From Curvibacter sp. GWA2_63_95 (lineage in GTDB: Bacteria; Pseudomonadota; Gammaproteobacteria; Burkholderiales; Burkholderiaceae_C): a DNA stretch of 64,000 nucleotides. The notes beneath the pieces were generated by a model. The model was given only the letters and a program-made list of their open reading frames with translations, was not told where the DNA came from and searched no databases. The stretch is taken from NCBI GenBank assembly GCA_001795455.1, contig MGPB01000030.1, positions 124,001 through 188,000 of the forward strand, given 5' to 3'. Of the stretch, positions 25,750 to 33,304 are shown piece by piece. Within the stretch, counting starts at the first letter, position 1, and every line of letters starts with the position of its first letter. Made by a program: the position numbers and the translations under genes.

Positions 25750-26514
25750 ATGCAAGACATCCTGATCCACTCCGACGCCGGCATCACCACCATCACCCTG
25801 AACCGGGTGGAGAAAAAGAACTCCTTCACCCAGGCCATGTACGCGGCCTGTGCCGATGCGCTGGACGCCGCGCGTGACGACGCCGCGGTGCGCGTGGTGG
25901 TGTTCCAGGGCGACGCCACCGTGTTCAGCGCCGGCAATGACATCGGCGACTTTCTGGGCGCTCCGCCCAAGGCGCAGGATGCGCCGGTCTTCCGCTTCCT
26001 GCGGGCGCTGGCCGCCTTCCCCAAGCCCATCATTGCGGCCGTGTGTGGCCCAGCGGTGGGCATAGGCACCACCATGCTGTTCCATTGCGACCTGGTGTAT
26101 GCCGGTGACAACGCTGCCTTCTCCATGCCCTTTGTGAACCTGGGCCTGTGCCCCGAAGCCGCGTCCAGCCTGCTGGTGCCCCAGATGATGGGCTACCACC
26201 GCGCTGCCGAAGCGTTGCTCATGGGCGAACCCTTCATGGCCGAAGCCGCGCTGGAAGTGGGCTTGGCCAACCGCGTAGTGCCGCCTACCGAAGCCAATGC
26301 CGTGGCGCAGGCCCAGGCCCGCAAGCTGGCCGCCAAGCCCATTGCCTCGCTTGTCGAGACCAAGCGCCTGCTCAAGAAAGGCCAGCTGGCCGATGTGCTG
26401 GCCCGCATCGACGAAGAAGCGGTCAGCTTTGGCCGCATGCTCGGTGAGCCCGCCGCCAAAGAAGCCTTCACGGCGTTCATGGAGAAGCGCAGGCCGGACT
26501 TCAGCAAGGTCTGA
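25750..26514 (+). CDS. Enoyl-CoA hydratase/isomerase family protein, ECI-like
   Basis: The 254-residue crotonase-fold protein has the oxyanion-hole segments TVFSAGNDIGDFLG (about residue 58) and AAVCGPAVGIGTTMLFHCDLVYA (about residue 97). The acidic residue sits in VNLGLCPEAASS (about residue 136). The AGND-type first motif and the single glutamate resemble delta3,delta2-enoyl-CoA isomerases of the PECI/ECI2 kind more than hydratases with two glutamates. Isomerisation of double bonds of unsaturated fatty acids is therefore favoured. No membrane segment is visible. It follows the thioesterase gene by 33 bases. Confidence 0.85.
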   Translation: MQDILIHSDAGITTITLNRVEKKNSFTQAMYAACADALDAARDDAAVRVVVFQGDATVFSAGNDIGDFLGAPPKAQDAPVFRFLRALAAFPKPIIAAVCGPAVGIGTTMLFHCDLVYAGDNAAFSMPFVNLGLCPEAASSLLVPQMMGYHRAAEALLMGEPFMAEAALEVGLANRVVPPTEANAVAQAQARKLAAKPIASLVETKRLLKKGQLADVLARIDEEAVSFGRMLGEPAAKEAFTAFMEKRRPDFSKV

Positions 26515-26546
26515 GGGGGCGCGGTGGCGCGCACACCCGCACCGGG

Positions 26547-27581
26547 TTAGAACCGCGCAAACATGGCACCCCAGGGGTCCAGATCCAGATGTTTGTCGAC
26601 AATGCGCCCCCCTTGAAAGCCGCTGCCAGCGAGGATGCTGGCGTCTTGGCAGGTGGCGGGTAGGCCGTGGCGAACATAGCGGTCGCTCAAGTTAAACACA
26701 CACAAAACATTGGTATTCCCCTGCGTGCGGGTGAATGCCAGCAGGTGCTTGTGCGAGGGGAGCAGCTTGAGATTGCCATGCTGAAAAGCCGCAATCTCGC
26801 TTTGCCATTGCAGAAAACGCCTGAACTGGTCCTTTGCGGAGCAGTGGGTGTCCTCGGTGGGGATGTCCATGCGGAAGGCGCCTTTGAGGCAGCTGAACAG
26901 GGCTGGCGCGATGTAGCGCGACTGCAAAGGCATGGCACTGTCAGGCGACGAAGGGCAAGGGCGGCTGCCTGGGCTGGGGGGCGCGGCGTTCCACACGATG
27001 GCGGCGGGGCCTGCCGTGCGCAAGGCCTGCCGAATCTGGCTGTGGAGCACGGGGGCTTGCAGGTCGCCCGGTCTGGTGGTCGGTACGTCCACTGTCGTGA
27101 GCCAGCGCAGTCGGTTTTTGTTGCCCTCCGTGTCCACGGCGCTGCGCGCGTCTCCCGGTGCGCCCAGCAGGGCAAAGCCGGAGGGTGCGCCCATCCGGGC
27201 GTGCAAGGCGGGTGCCAGCGCACGGGTGGTCTGATTGGTGCAGGTCTGCAAGGAAACTGCATCCACTCGCCAGTGCACGGCCTGCTGCAGCGCCCCACGC
27301 AGCGCGTCCGGGCAGGCGGTGTGGGGTGTCAACAGGGCCAGCTCCACAATGACTTTCAGCCCCAGGGCATGGGCCGGTGCAATGACGGCCTGGAGGTCGC
27401 CCGCTGCCTCGCCCTTTGGCGCCATCTGCAACCAGATGGCGCTGGCACCTAACTGGGCCATGCGCTCAAGACTGGGCTGTAGACCTGCGGAAACCAGCGT
27501 ATCGGCACCCAGCGCGCAAAAGCCCGCTCCACTCCACCAAGGCGGCGTGGATTTGGCGGTGGAAGGGGCCAAGGTAGGCAT
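26547..27581 (-). CDS. Degenerate GH13 alpha-glucosidase-like protein lacking the catalytic barrel core
   Basis: The 344-residue reading frame keeps pieces of an oligo-1,6-/alpha-glucosidase. The N-terminal part has GASAIWLQMAPKG and APAHALGLKVIVELALLTPH, which align with the usual TAIWL and AHxxGLKVIxDLVxNH strands. The C-terminal part has FRRFLQWQSEIAAFQHGNLKLL and LLAFTRTQGNTNVLCVFNLSD, the usual C-terminal beta domain. Full-length enzymes have about 540 residues. The DxRxD nucleophile, the acid/base glutamate region and the NHxSD motif are not seen, and the NH of the first motif is replaced by TPH. It is probably inactive as a hydrolase, either a decaying gene or one recruited for another role. 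The product would be cytosolic. Confidence 0.7.
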   Translation of the reverse strand: MPTLAPSTAKSTPPWWSGAGFCALGADTLVSAGLQPSLERMAQLGASAIWLQMAPKGEAAGDLQAVIAPAHALGLKVIVELALLTPHTACPDALRGALQQAVHWRVDAVSLQTCTNQTTRALAPALHARMGAPSGFALLGAPGDARSAVDTEGNKNRLRWLTTVDVPTTRPGDLQAPVLHSQIRQALRTAGPAAIVWNAAPPSPGSRPCPSSPDSAMPLQSRYIAPALFSCLKGAFRMDIPTEDTHCSAKDQFRRFLQWQSEIAAFQHGNLKLLPSHKHLLAFTRTQGNTNVLCVFNLSDRYVRHGLPATCQDASILAGSGFQGGRIVDKHLDLDPWGAMFARF

Positions 27582-28005
27582 GGTTAGAAAGTTACGTCCT
27601 GATGTGAGGCAGCAGCGGCCAGTGGTCTATAGGGAATTCATTACACCAATTATGAAAACGTTTTCAATTGGGAATTGCACCAAATAGGCAGTGAATTGTT
27701 ATGAAATAACCCCATGAAACTGGATTTCCTAGATTTTCGTCTGGAAGCGTTGTGTAACTAAAGTACGTAATTTCCATGCCTTGGTGTCAATTCCCCGGGC
27801 CCTGCAGGGGTGAATGCACCTTGGGGTTCTTGTGATTTGGGTTGTAACTCTTTGGTACTCGGGGCCGGGGGAAGTCCTAGGGGCTGACTTTTTGAGGGCT
27901 GTGATTGGAACAATTTGTCCGTTGATGCATAGGTTTGCAACGACGCAAGCAACCAGGAGACAAGCCCTGGTTTGTTCCATCGAACGACAAAAAACAGGTC
28001 ACACC
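27582..28005. other. Divergent intergenic region between the GH13-like gene and the porin gene
   Basis: This 424-base region is more AT-rich than its surroundings. It carries the LacI-type operator at 27646-27671 and a small inverted repeat GTTAT/ATAAC at 27698-27710. The leader of the porin gene occupies the right half. I see no further gene. Confidence 0.6.
27646..27671. promoter_or_regulatory. LacI-family-type operator
   Basis: The centre TGAAAACGTTTTCA (27653-27666) is a perfect 14-base palindrome with the CG centre usual for LacI-family sites. Outer CCAAT/ATTGG arms extend it with a two-base offset. It lies between the GH13-like gene and the porin; the regulator gene is not in the window. 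Confidence 0.65.
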
Positions 28006-28977
28006 ATGAAAAAAGCGATCCAACACACCTCCCACGCAGCGCTCGGCGTTGTTCTCGCCGCCTTGGCCGGCAGCGCCCTGGCCGGTGCCGAATTCGGCGC
28101 CAACCTCGAACTCGACAACACGGCTCGCAATGGCGGTGCTGTGGCCGAGGGAGACAAAGGCCTGAGCCAGACCGGCCGCATCGAAGTGGGCGTGTCCGCC
28201 AAGGCCGGCGACGACATGTTCGTGGCGGCCAAGACCACCTTATTGACACAAAAGGGTGGTGGCGTGGTCACTGACGATATGTGGGTGCAAATGGGCAACA
28301 AGGGCGGCAACGTCAAGCTCGGCCGTTTTGAGGCCGCCGATCTGTTCCCCCTGAACGCTGACACCCTGGTGAACCACGCCGGCACCGTGTATGGCACCAA
28401 TTCCCTGCGTGGTCGCATGGGCAGCGATGCGTTCCATGGCACTGGCACCATCAACCTCACGGACACGGCTTCGCTGGAAGTGGGCTACATCGATGGCACC
28501 AAAAACGCCGTCAACACCACCAACGCCAAGGGCCTGCGTGCTGTGCTGGCACTGGGGGCTGGCCCTTGGTCCGGCCGTGTCGGCTTCGAATCCGGTGAAT
28601 ATGCCCCCGTGGGCACGGCCGATGCCAACAAGATCAAGGGCTGGGGCTTTACGACCACCTACGATGCTGGCAGCTTCAAGCTGACCGGCAACTATTCGCT
28701 GGGACAGCAAAATGCCGCAGCCAACAACCGCCAGACCGCACTGGGCCTGTCCGCCAGCGTCGGTGCGCTGGGTTTGGGTTTTGTGAATGCCGTAAACGAC
28801 AAGGCCGGCGGTGAAGTCACCGTGCAGACCGCCTACGTGGCTTATGCCATGTCCTTGTTCGGCGTGAAGGGTGCGACCTGGACCCCGGCCCTTTCGCGCT
28901 CCACCGCCAAGGACTCGACCACAGGCGTCACCAACGACGAAAACGCCTTGCGCGTGCGCGTTCGCTACGACTTCTAA
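28006..28977 (+). CDS. Gram-negative porin (outer membrane, Porin_4 type)
   Basis: The 323-residue protein has a signal peptide (MKKAIQHTSHAALGVVLAALAGSALA, residues 1-26). The mature part is rich in alternating beta-strand patterns, with the trimer-loop-type signature VKLGRFEAADLFPLN (about residue 105) and a C-terminal phenylalanine (RVRVRYDF) needed for outer-membrane insertion. Such porins in Comamonadaceae form water-filled channels for small solutes. The LacI-type operator and GH13 remnant just upstream suggest a sugar-linked channel, but the specificity is inference. The ATG at 28006 is fixed by the signal peptide. Two hairpins follow the stop, the second being a clear terminator. Confidence 0.88.
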   Translation: MKKAIQHTSHAALGVVLAALAGSALAGAEFGANLELDNTARNGGAVAEGDKGLSQTGRIEVGVSAKAGDDMFVAAKTTLLTQKGGGVVTDDMWVQMGNKGGNVKLGRFEAADLFPLNADTLVNHAGTVYGTNSLRGRMGSDAFHGTGTINLTDTASLEVGYIDGTKNAVNTTNAKGLRAVLALGAGPWSGRVGFESGEYAPVGTADANKIKGWGFTTTYDAGSFKLTGNYSLGQQNAAANNRQTALGLSASVGALGLGFVNAVNDKAGGEVTVQTAYVAYAMSLFGVKGATWTPALSRSTAKDSTTGVTNDENALRVRVRYDF

Positions 28978-29018
28978 CGACAACGCCCAGGAGGGCGTGT
29001 ATTCCATCCAAGGTTTTA

Positions 29019-29043
29019 AGGGGGGCGCAAGCCCCTCTTTTTT
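29019..29043 (+). terminator. Rho-independent terminator after the porin gene
   Basis: A GGGGC/GCCCC stem with a GCAA loop, flanked by further pairing, is followed by CTTTTTT. A perfect hairpin ACGCCC-AGGA-GGGCGT (28983-28998) precedes it. Confidence 0.82.
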
Positions 29044-29081
29044 GCCAGACCCTGCGCCTCGCTGTATGAAAGTATTTTTGC

Positions 29082-29095
29082 CAAGCAAATGCTTG
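29082..29095. promoter_or_regulatory. Putative operator of the second TetR regulator
   Basis: The inverted repeat CAAGCA-AA-TGCTTG lies 33 bases before the TetR start at 29128, in an AT-rich promoter-like stretch. Autoregulation is the likely role. Confidence 0.4.
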
Positions 29096-29127
29096 CTAAA
29101 AATAAGCGGGTTTGCTAAGGTCGCACC

Positions 29128-29787
29128 ATGATGCCTGACGACCTGCCTGTTGAAGAAGCCGGAGCACCCAAACGCCCGCGCGGTCGCCCGCGCAAAACGG
29201 TGGACGAGCGTGACGATGGCAACCGCCGCCACGAACTCTTGGGCGCTGCGGCCCAGCTGTTCCGCCGCAAGGGGTTTGCGGCCACCACCACGCGCGACAT
29301 AGCCGCCGCCGCCGGCATGCAAAGCGGCTCGCCTTTCTACCATTTCAAGAGCAAAGACGCCTTGCTGTTCGCCGTGATGGAGCAGGGCATGCACGCCGCA
29401 TTGGCCCGGCAACAGGCCGCGTTTGGGGTGCCGGGTTATGCCACGCTGCCCCCCGCCGAGCAACTGCGGGCTCTGGTGCATGCGCACTTTGCCGTGTTGC
29501 TGGGGCCGGGCAATGACTTTGTGCCGGTGATGCTGTACGAGTGGCGCTCCCTCAATGTGCGCCAGCGCAAGGTGCTGGCCAAACTGATTGCCGACTACGA
29601 AGCCCTGTGGATGCCGGTGCTGACGGCCCTGCACGCCAGTGGCCAGCTCAAGGCCCCGGTGGGTCTGGCGCGCCTGCTGATGCTGGGGGCGCTCAACTGG
29701 TCGGTGCAGTGGTTTGATGCACGCAAGGGTGCATCGATTGAAGAACTGGGCAATGCCGCCGTGTCCTTGTTTTTGAAGGAGTCCTGA
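29128..29787 (+). CDS. TetR-family regulator of the SDR/acyl-CoA dehydrogenase operon
   Basis: The 219-residue protein has a basic AT-hook-like leader (KRPRGRPRKTVDE, residues 15-27). The helix-turn-helix is LLGAAAQLFRRKGFAATTTRDIAAAAGMQSGSPFYHFKSKDALLF, about residues 37-82. The C-terminal domain resembles TetR_C_KstR2-like ligand domains (LIADYEALWMPVL, LGALNWSVQWFD), which bind acyl-CoA type ligands. It overlaps the SDR gene by one base and so is first in an operon with SDR and acyl-CoA dehydrogenase genes. A CAAGCA/TGCTTG inverted repeat lies upstream. The start may be either of two consecutive ATGs. Confidence 0.85.
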   Translation: MMPDDLPVEEAGAPKRPRGRPRKTVDERDDGNRRHELLGAAAQLFRRKGFAATTTRDIAAAAGMQSGSPFYHFKSKDALLFAVMEQGMHAALARQQAAFGVPGYATLPPAEQLRALVHAHFAVLLGPGNDFVPVMLYEWRSLNVRQRKVLAKLIADYEALWMPVLTALHASGQLKAPVGLARLLMLGALNWSVQWFDARKGASIEELGNAAVSLFLKES

Positions 29788-30671
29788 TGTCTTACGCTTC
29801 GGTTTTTGCGCCCGGCTTGTTTGCGGGCAAGGTGGTGGTGGTCACCGGCGGTGGTTCCGGTATCGGGCGCTGTGTGGCGCACGAGCTGTCAGCACTGGGC
29901 GCCAAGCTTGCGCTGGTGGGGCGCAAGCTGGAGAAGCTGCAGGCTGTGCAGGCCGAGCTTGCAGAGGATGGCGGCAGCGCCACCACCCACAGCTGCGACA
30001 TCCGGCAGGAAGACACCGTCAAACACACCGTGGCCGACATTCTGGCCCAGCATGGGCGTATTGACGGGCTGGTAAACAACGCGGGTGGCCAGTACATGAC
30101 GCCGCTGGAGGCGATCACTGCCAAGGGCTGGGAGGCGGTCGTCCATTCCAACCTCACGGGCGGATTTCTGATGTCGCGCGAGTGTTACACCCAGACCATG
30201 GCCAAACATGGCGGCGCCATCGTCAACATCGTGGCCGACATGTGGGGCTCCATGCCCGGCATGGGGCACAGCGGCGCAGCGCGTGCCGGCATGGTGAGCT
30301 TTACCGAGACCGCGGCGGTGGAATGGGCCAACCGTGGTGTGCGCGTGAACGCGGTCGCGCCAGGCTACATCGCCTCCAGCGGCATGGACCACTATCCGGC
30401 AGAAATGGCGCCCATGGTGCGCGAGATGGCCAAGACCGTGCCCTTGGGCCGCTTTGGCACCGAGGCCGAAACGGCTGCCGGCATTGTCTTTCTGCTGAGT
30501 CCGGCAGCCTCCTTCATCAGCGGCAGCACGCTGCGCATCGACGGTGCCCGCCCGCAGGCGCGTTTGGGCTACCCGATGCGGGTGGCCGATGACAAAGCAC
30601 AGGCGCGCGACGGCATCAAACCCTTCAATGGCTTTCACCGTGCCAAATTGCCCAAGGTGTTCACCCCATGA
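29787..30671 (+). CDS. SDR oxidoreductase resembling peroxisomal trans-2-enoyl-CoA reductase (PECR)
   Basis: The 294-residue short-chain dehydrogenase has the NAD(P)-binding VVVVTGGGSGIGRCVAHEL (residues 15-33) and NNAGGQYMTPLE (about residue 96). The usual YxxxK pair is absent; the site reads GHSGAARAGM (about residue 167). HSGAARAG followed by ALEW/AVEWA and VNAVAPGYI, with LLSPAASFISG near the end, is the pattern of the PECR/DECR group, which reduces enoyl- or dienoyl-CoA with NADPH. That fits its place before an acyl-CoA dehydrogenase. It could act on unsaturated or branched intermediates; citronellol-pathway SDRs are another possibility. The gene overlaps both neighbours by one to four bases. 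Confidence 0.82.
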   Translation: MSYASVFAPGLFAGKVVVVTGGGSGIGRCVAHELSALGAKLALVGRKLEKLQAVQAELAEDGGSATTHSCDIRQEDTVKHTVADILAQHGRIDGLVNNAGGQYMTPLEAITAKGWEAVVHSNLTGGFLMSRECYTQTMAKHGGAIVNIVADMWGSMPGMGHSGAARAGMVSFTETAAVEWANRGVRVNAVAPGYIASSGMDHYPAEMAPMVREMAKTVPLGRFGTEAETAAGIVFLLSPAASFISGSTLRIDGARPQARLGYPMRVADDKAQARDGIKPFNGFHRAKLPKVFTP

Positions 30672-31858
30672 GCGCGGCCGTGGACACGCTGGGGGACGTC
30701 GGGCCCGAAGACATTGCCGCGGTGGAAGAGGCGGCGCGCCGCTTCATCCGCACCGAGGTGGCTCCGCACCTGAATGATTGGGAGGCGGCGGGCGAATTTC
30801 CACGAGCGCTCTACCAGCGCGCCGCCGTTCTGGGGTGGCTGGGGCTGGGTTACCCCGAGGCGTTTGGCGGTACGCCAGCGCCTTGGGCCTTGCGCAACGC
30901 CATGACGATTGCGCTGGCCCGGACCGGTGGCAGTGGCGGCCTCATGGCCAGCCTGTTCAGCCACAACATTGGCTTGCCGCCGGTGCTGCGCCATGGCTCA
31001 CCTGCGTTGCAGCAGCGTGTGATCCCCGATGTGTTGGCCGGCCAAAAGATTGCGGCACTGGCCATCACCGAACCCGGCGGAGGCACCGACGTGTCGGCCC
31101 TCAAAACCACCGCGCGCCGCGAGGGTGATGACTATGTGGTGGATGGCGAAAAAGTCTTCATTACCTCCGGCATGCGTGCGGACTGGATCACGGTGGCCGT
31201 GCGCACCGACCTGCAGAACAAAGGGGCTATGGGCATCTCCATGCTCATGGTGCCTGGCGACGCGCTGGGGCTGTCACGCAGCCCGCTGCAAAAAATGGGC
31301 TGGTTGTGCTCCGACACGGCGCATCTGCGGTTTGACAATGTGCGCGTGCCCGCCAGCAACCTGGTAGGGGAAGAGGGCACGGGCTTCAAGATCATCCTGA
31401 CCAACTTCAACGGCGAGCGCCTCTCCATGGCGGCCATGGCGCTGGGCTTTGCCGAATGCTGCTATGACGAGGCCCTGGCCTGGGCGCAGCAGCGCAAGAC
31501 CTTTGGCAACGCGCTCATCGACCACCAGGTGATCCGCCACAAGTTCATGGACATGAAGATGCGCATCGAGTCCACGCGGGCGTGGCTGCATGCGGTATCG
31601 GCCCGCGCAGATGCCGGGGACCGCGGCGACAAATCCGCCAAAGGCGCAGAGTGGGTGGCGCAGGTGTGCCTGCTGAAAAACCACGCCACCCAAACCATGC
31701 AGTTCTGCGCCGACCAGGGCGTGCAGATTCTGGGCGGCATGGGCTTTATGCGCGGCACCGCCTGCGAGCGCATTTACCGCGAGGTCAAGGTCATGATGAT
31801 TGGCGGTGGGGCCGAAGAGATCATGAAAGAGTTGGCCGGTCGTCAGCTCGGCCTGTGA
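30668..31858 (+). CDS. Acyl-CoA dehydrogenase (about 400 residues)
   Basis: This 396-residue FAD enzyme introduces the alpha-beta double bond into an acyl-CoA. Key motifs are ALAITEPGGGTDVSALKTTARRE (about residue 133), VDGEKVFITSGMRADW, and QILGGMGFMRGTACERIYREVKVMMIGGGAEEIM (about residues 355-390), which holds the usual C-terminal FAD/AMP contact. In the last motif the position of the usual catalytic glutamate region reads MMIGGGAEE. The overlap of its ATG with the SDR stop (ATGA) shows coupling. The length is that of the classic short/medium/long-chain family, unlike the 598-residue enzyme at 18343, so the two probably serve different substrates. Confidence 0.92.
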   Translation: MSAAVDTLGDVGPEDIAAVEEAARRFIRTEVAPHLNDWEAAGEFPRALYQRAAVLGWLGLGYPEAFGGTPAPWALRNAMTIALARTGGSGGLMASLFSHNIGLPPVLRHGSPALQQRVIPDVLAGQKIAALAITEPGGGTDVSALKTTARREGDDYVVDGEKVFITSGMRADWITVAVRTDLQNKGAMGISMLMVPGDALGLSRSPLQKMGWLCSDTAHLRFDNVRVPASNLVGEEGTGFKIILTNFNGERLSMAAMALGFAECCYDEALAWAQQRKTFGNALIDHQVIRHKFMDMKMRIESTRAWLHAVSARADAGDRGDKSAKGAEWVAQVCLLKNHATQTMQFCADQGVQILGGMGFMRGTACERIYREVKVMMIGGGAEEIMKELAGRQLGL

Positions 31859-31867
31859 CAATGCCCC

Positions 31868-32368
31868 ATGCCTAAAACCCCCTCTGTTGATGTGGCGCCA
31901 GACGCGGCGCTGCAGTTCGAGCCCGCGTTCATTGCAGGCCTGACCCGCATTTTTGAAGAAAGCATTGTCTTCAACCAGGTGCTGGGTCTCAAGATCACCA
32001 GCATTACCCCGACCAAGGTGACGGCGCGCATCGCCATGCGCCACGAGCTGGTGGGCCACTACAGCTACAACCGCATCCACGGCGGCGTCATCAGCGCCGG
32101 GCTGGACGCCATGGGCGGCCTGGCGGTGATGGCGGCCATAGGCGCGCGCCATATGCACGAGGCGCCCGAGCAGCGCCTGCACCGCTTTGCCAAGCTGGGC
32201 ACCATTGACTTGCGTGTGGACTACCTGCGCCCCGGCATCGGCGAGCACTTTGACCTGCATGCCGAGGTGATGCGCCTGGGCTCGCGCGTGGCCTCCACAC
32301 GCATGGAGTTTCTGGGGGCCGACGGCAAACTGCTCTCGACGGCCTCGGCCGCCTACATCGTTTCCTGA
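31868..32368 (+). CDS. PaaI/YigI-like hotdog thioesterase
   Basis: The 166-residue protein has the hotdog pattern GLKITSITPTKVTARIAMRHELVGHYSYNRIHGGVISAGLDAMGGL (about residues 40-87, the Asn and HGG pair being usual for the active site). TIDLRVDYLRPG and a C-terminal STASAAYIVS follow. It probably hydrolyses acyl-CoA in the cytosol. The gene starts ten bases after the acyl-CoA dehydrogenase stop and ends the second TetR-led operon. Its stop codon is directly abutted by a dispersed repeat copy (32367-32440). Confidence 0.82.
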   Translation: MPKTPSVDVAPDAALQFEPAFIAGLTRIFEESIVFNQVLGLKITSITPTKVTARIAMRHELVGHYSYNRIHGGVISAGLDAMGGLAVMAAIGARHMHEAPEQRLHRFAKLGTIDLRVDYLRPGIGEHFDLHAEVMRLGSRVASTRMEFLGADGKLLSTASAAYIVS

Positions 32369-32440
32369 TTGCTATCAAAACAGGAGCTGTTGGCGCAGTA
32401 CCCAAGAGCGCTAAAGCCCTGTTTTATTGCATTTTGGTGA
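32367..32440 (-). repeat. Dispersed repeat, copy 3
   Basis: It begins at the thioesterase stop codon with TTGCTATCAAAACAGGAGCT and contains GTTGGCGCAGTA and GAGCGCTAAAGCCCTGTTTT. It matches the complement of copy 5 at 42729 and the in-gene copy 7 at 59845 in the core. Confidence 0.72.
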
Positions 32441-32521
32441 AATGCGCCGACTTCTGGTGCCACATCGGCGCTTTGCGCTGGGCGGGATTGGACAAGATTC
32501 CGCCTTGCACAGGGAGCCACC

Positions 32522-33217
32522 ATGACCATCACCACACTGGGCAGTGCGCGCGCCAGCACTGCCACCAGCAGCCAGACTGCGGCCCAGGCCGCTGAAAAGG
32601 CCGACCCCATCACCGCGGGTTTGCAAAAGTCCAGCGGCAAACTGCAAACCCTGCTGAACACGGCCACTGCCAGCCTTTCTACCCTGGGCAAGTTCAAGGC
32701 CGCGGTGGCCGCCAGCCAGACCGCCGCCACGGGCCTGGGCACCCTGAAGGACAGCGCCACCAGCGACGAGGTTAAAAAAGCCCTGAACAGCTTCGTCAGC
32801 ACCTTCAACACCATGGTGGCTTCCACCCAATCGGCGGCCGCTGCCAGCAGCGGGGTGGAACGCCTCAGCCGGGGCATGACCCGTGCCATGACCGCCGACT
32901 TCTCCCGGGTGGATGCGTTGCGCCAGATGGGGTTCACCAAAGCCAGCGACGGAACCCTGACGCTGGACACGGCGAAACTGGACGCTGCCTTCAAGGCTTC
33001 GCCCTCGGGGGTATTGGGCACCTTGTCCAAACTGGGCAAACTGGTGGACAAGGTGGCCACCAAAGAGTTGGCCAGTGGGGAAAGCATTGGCAACACGGTC
33101 AATACCCTGTCCAGCAAGGCCACGGTGTTGCAGCTGCAGCACAACGCGCTGCAGAAGGCAGCACAGCAGTACGCCAGCTTTGCGCAGGCCGGAACCGGCA
33201 ACACCTGGAGTGCTTGA
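32522..33217 (+). CDS. FliD-like orphan protein (flagellar hook-associated type)
   Basis: The 231-residue protein is rich in Ala, Ser and Thr and is heptad-prone. It includes KALNSFVSTFNTMVAST (about residue 85), followed by DFSRVDALRQMGFTKASDGTLTLDTAKLDAAFKASPSGVLGTL (about residues 122-165). The latter matches the FliD C-terminal pattern GITxxxDGTLxLDxxKLxxAL. No signal peptide or membrane helix is visible. It is much shorter than FliD caps (usually above 400 residues) and lies outside any flagellar operon. A role as a small filament-cap or secreted-appendage relative is inference. The start is the ATG after GGGAGCCACC. It is closed by a bidirectional terminator. Confidence 0.6.
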   Translation: MTITTLGSARASTATSSQTAAQAAEKADPITAGLQKSSGKLQTLLNTATASLSTLGKFKAAVAASQTAATGLGTLKDSATSDEVKKALNSFVSTFNTMVASTQSAAAASSGVERLSRGMTRAMTADFSRVDALRQMGFTKASDGTLTLDTAKLDAAFKASPSGVLGTLSKLGKLVDKVATKELASGESIGNTVNTLSSKATVLQLQHNALQKAAQQYASFAQAGTGNTWSA

Positions 33218-33259
33218 AGCGCGGTTACTCCGGTTGCAACAGGCCGGCAGCCCCACAAC

Positions 33260-33285
33260 AAAAAGCCACCTCGCGGTGGCTTTTT
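33260..33285. terminator. Bidirectional terminator between the FliD-like gene and the liv operon
   Basis: An 11-base-pair stem AAAAAGCCACC/GGTGGCTTTTT with a TCGC loop has an A-run before and a T-run after. It serves both converging transcripts. Confidence 0.88.
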
Positions 33286-33304
33286 GCTGCGAGGGAATGC
33301 GCCC

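Noticed and set aside
27653..27666. Reading the TGAAAACGTTTTCA palindrome as a CRP or Gram-positive cre site
   Set aside because: It lacks the TGTGA-N6-TCACA pattern, and cre/CcpA control does not operate in proteobacteria; a LacI-family site fits better.
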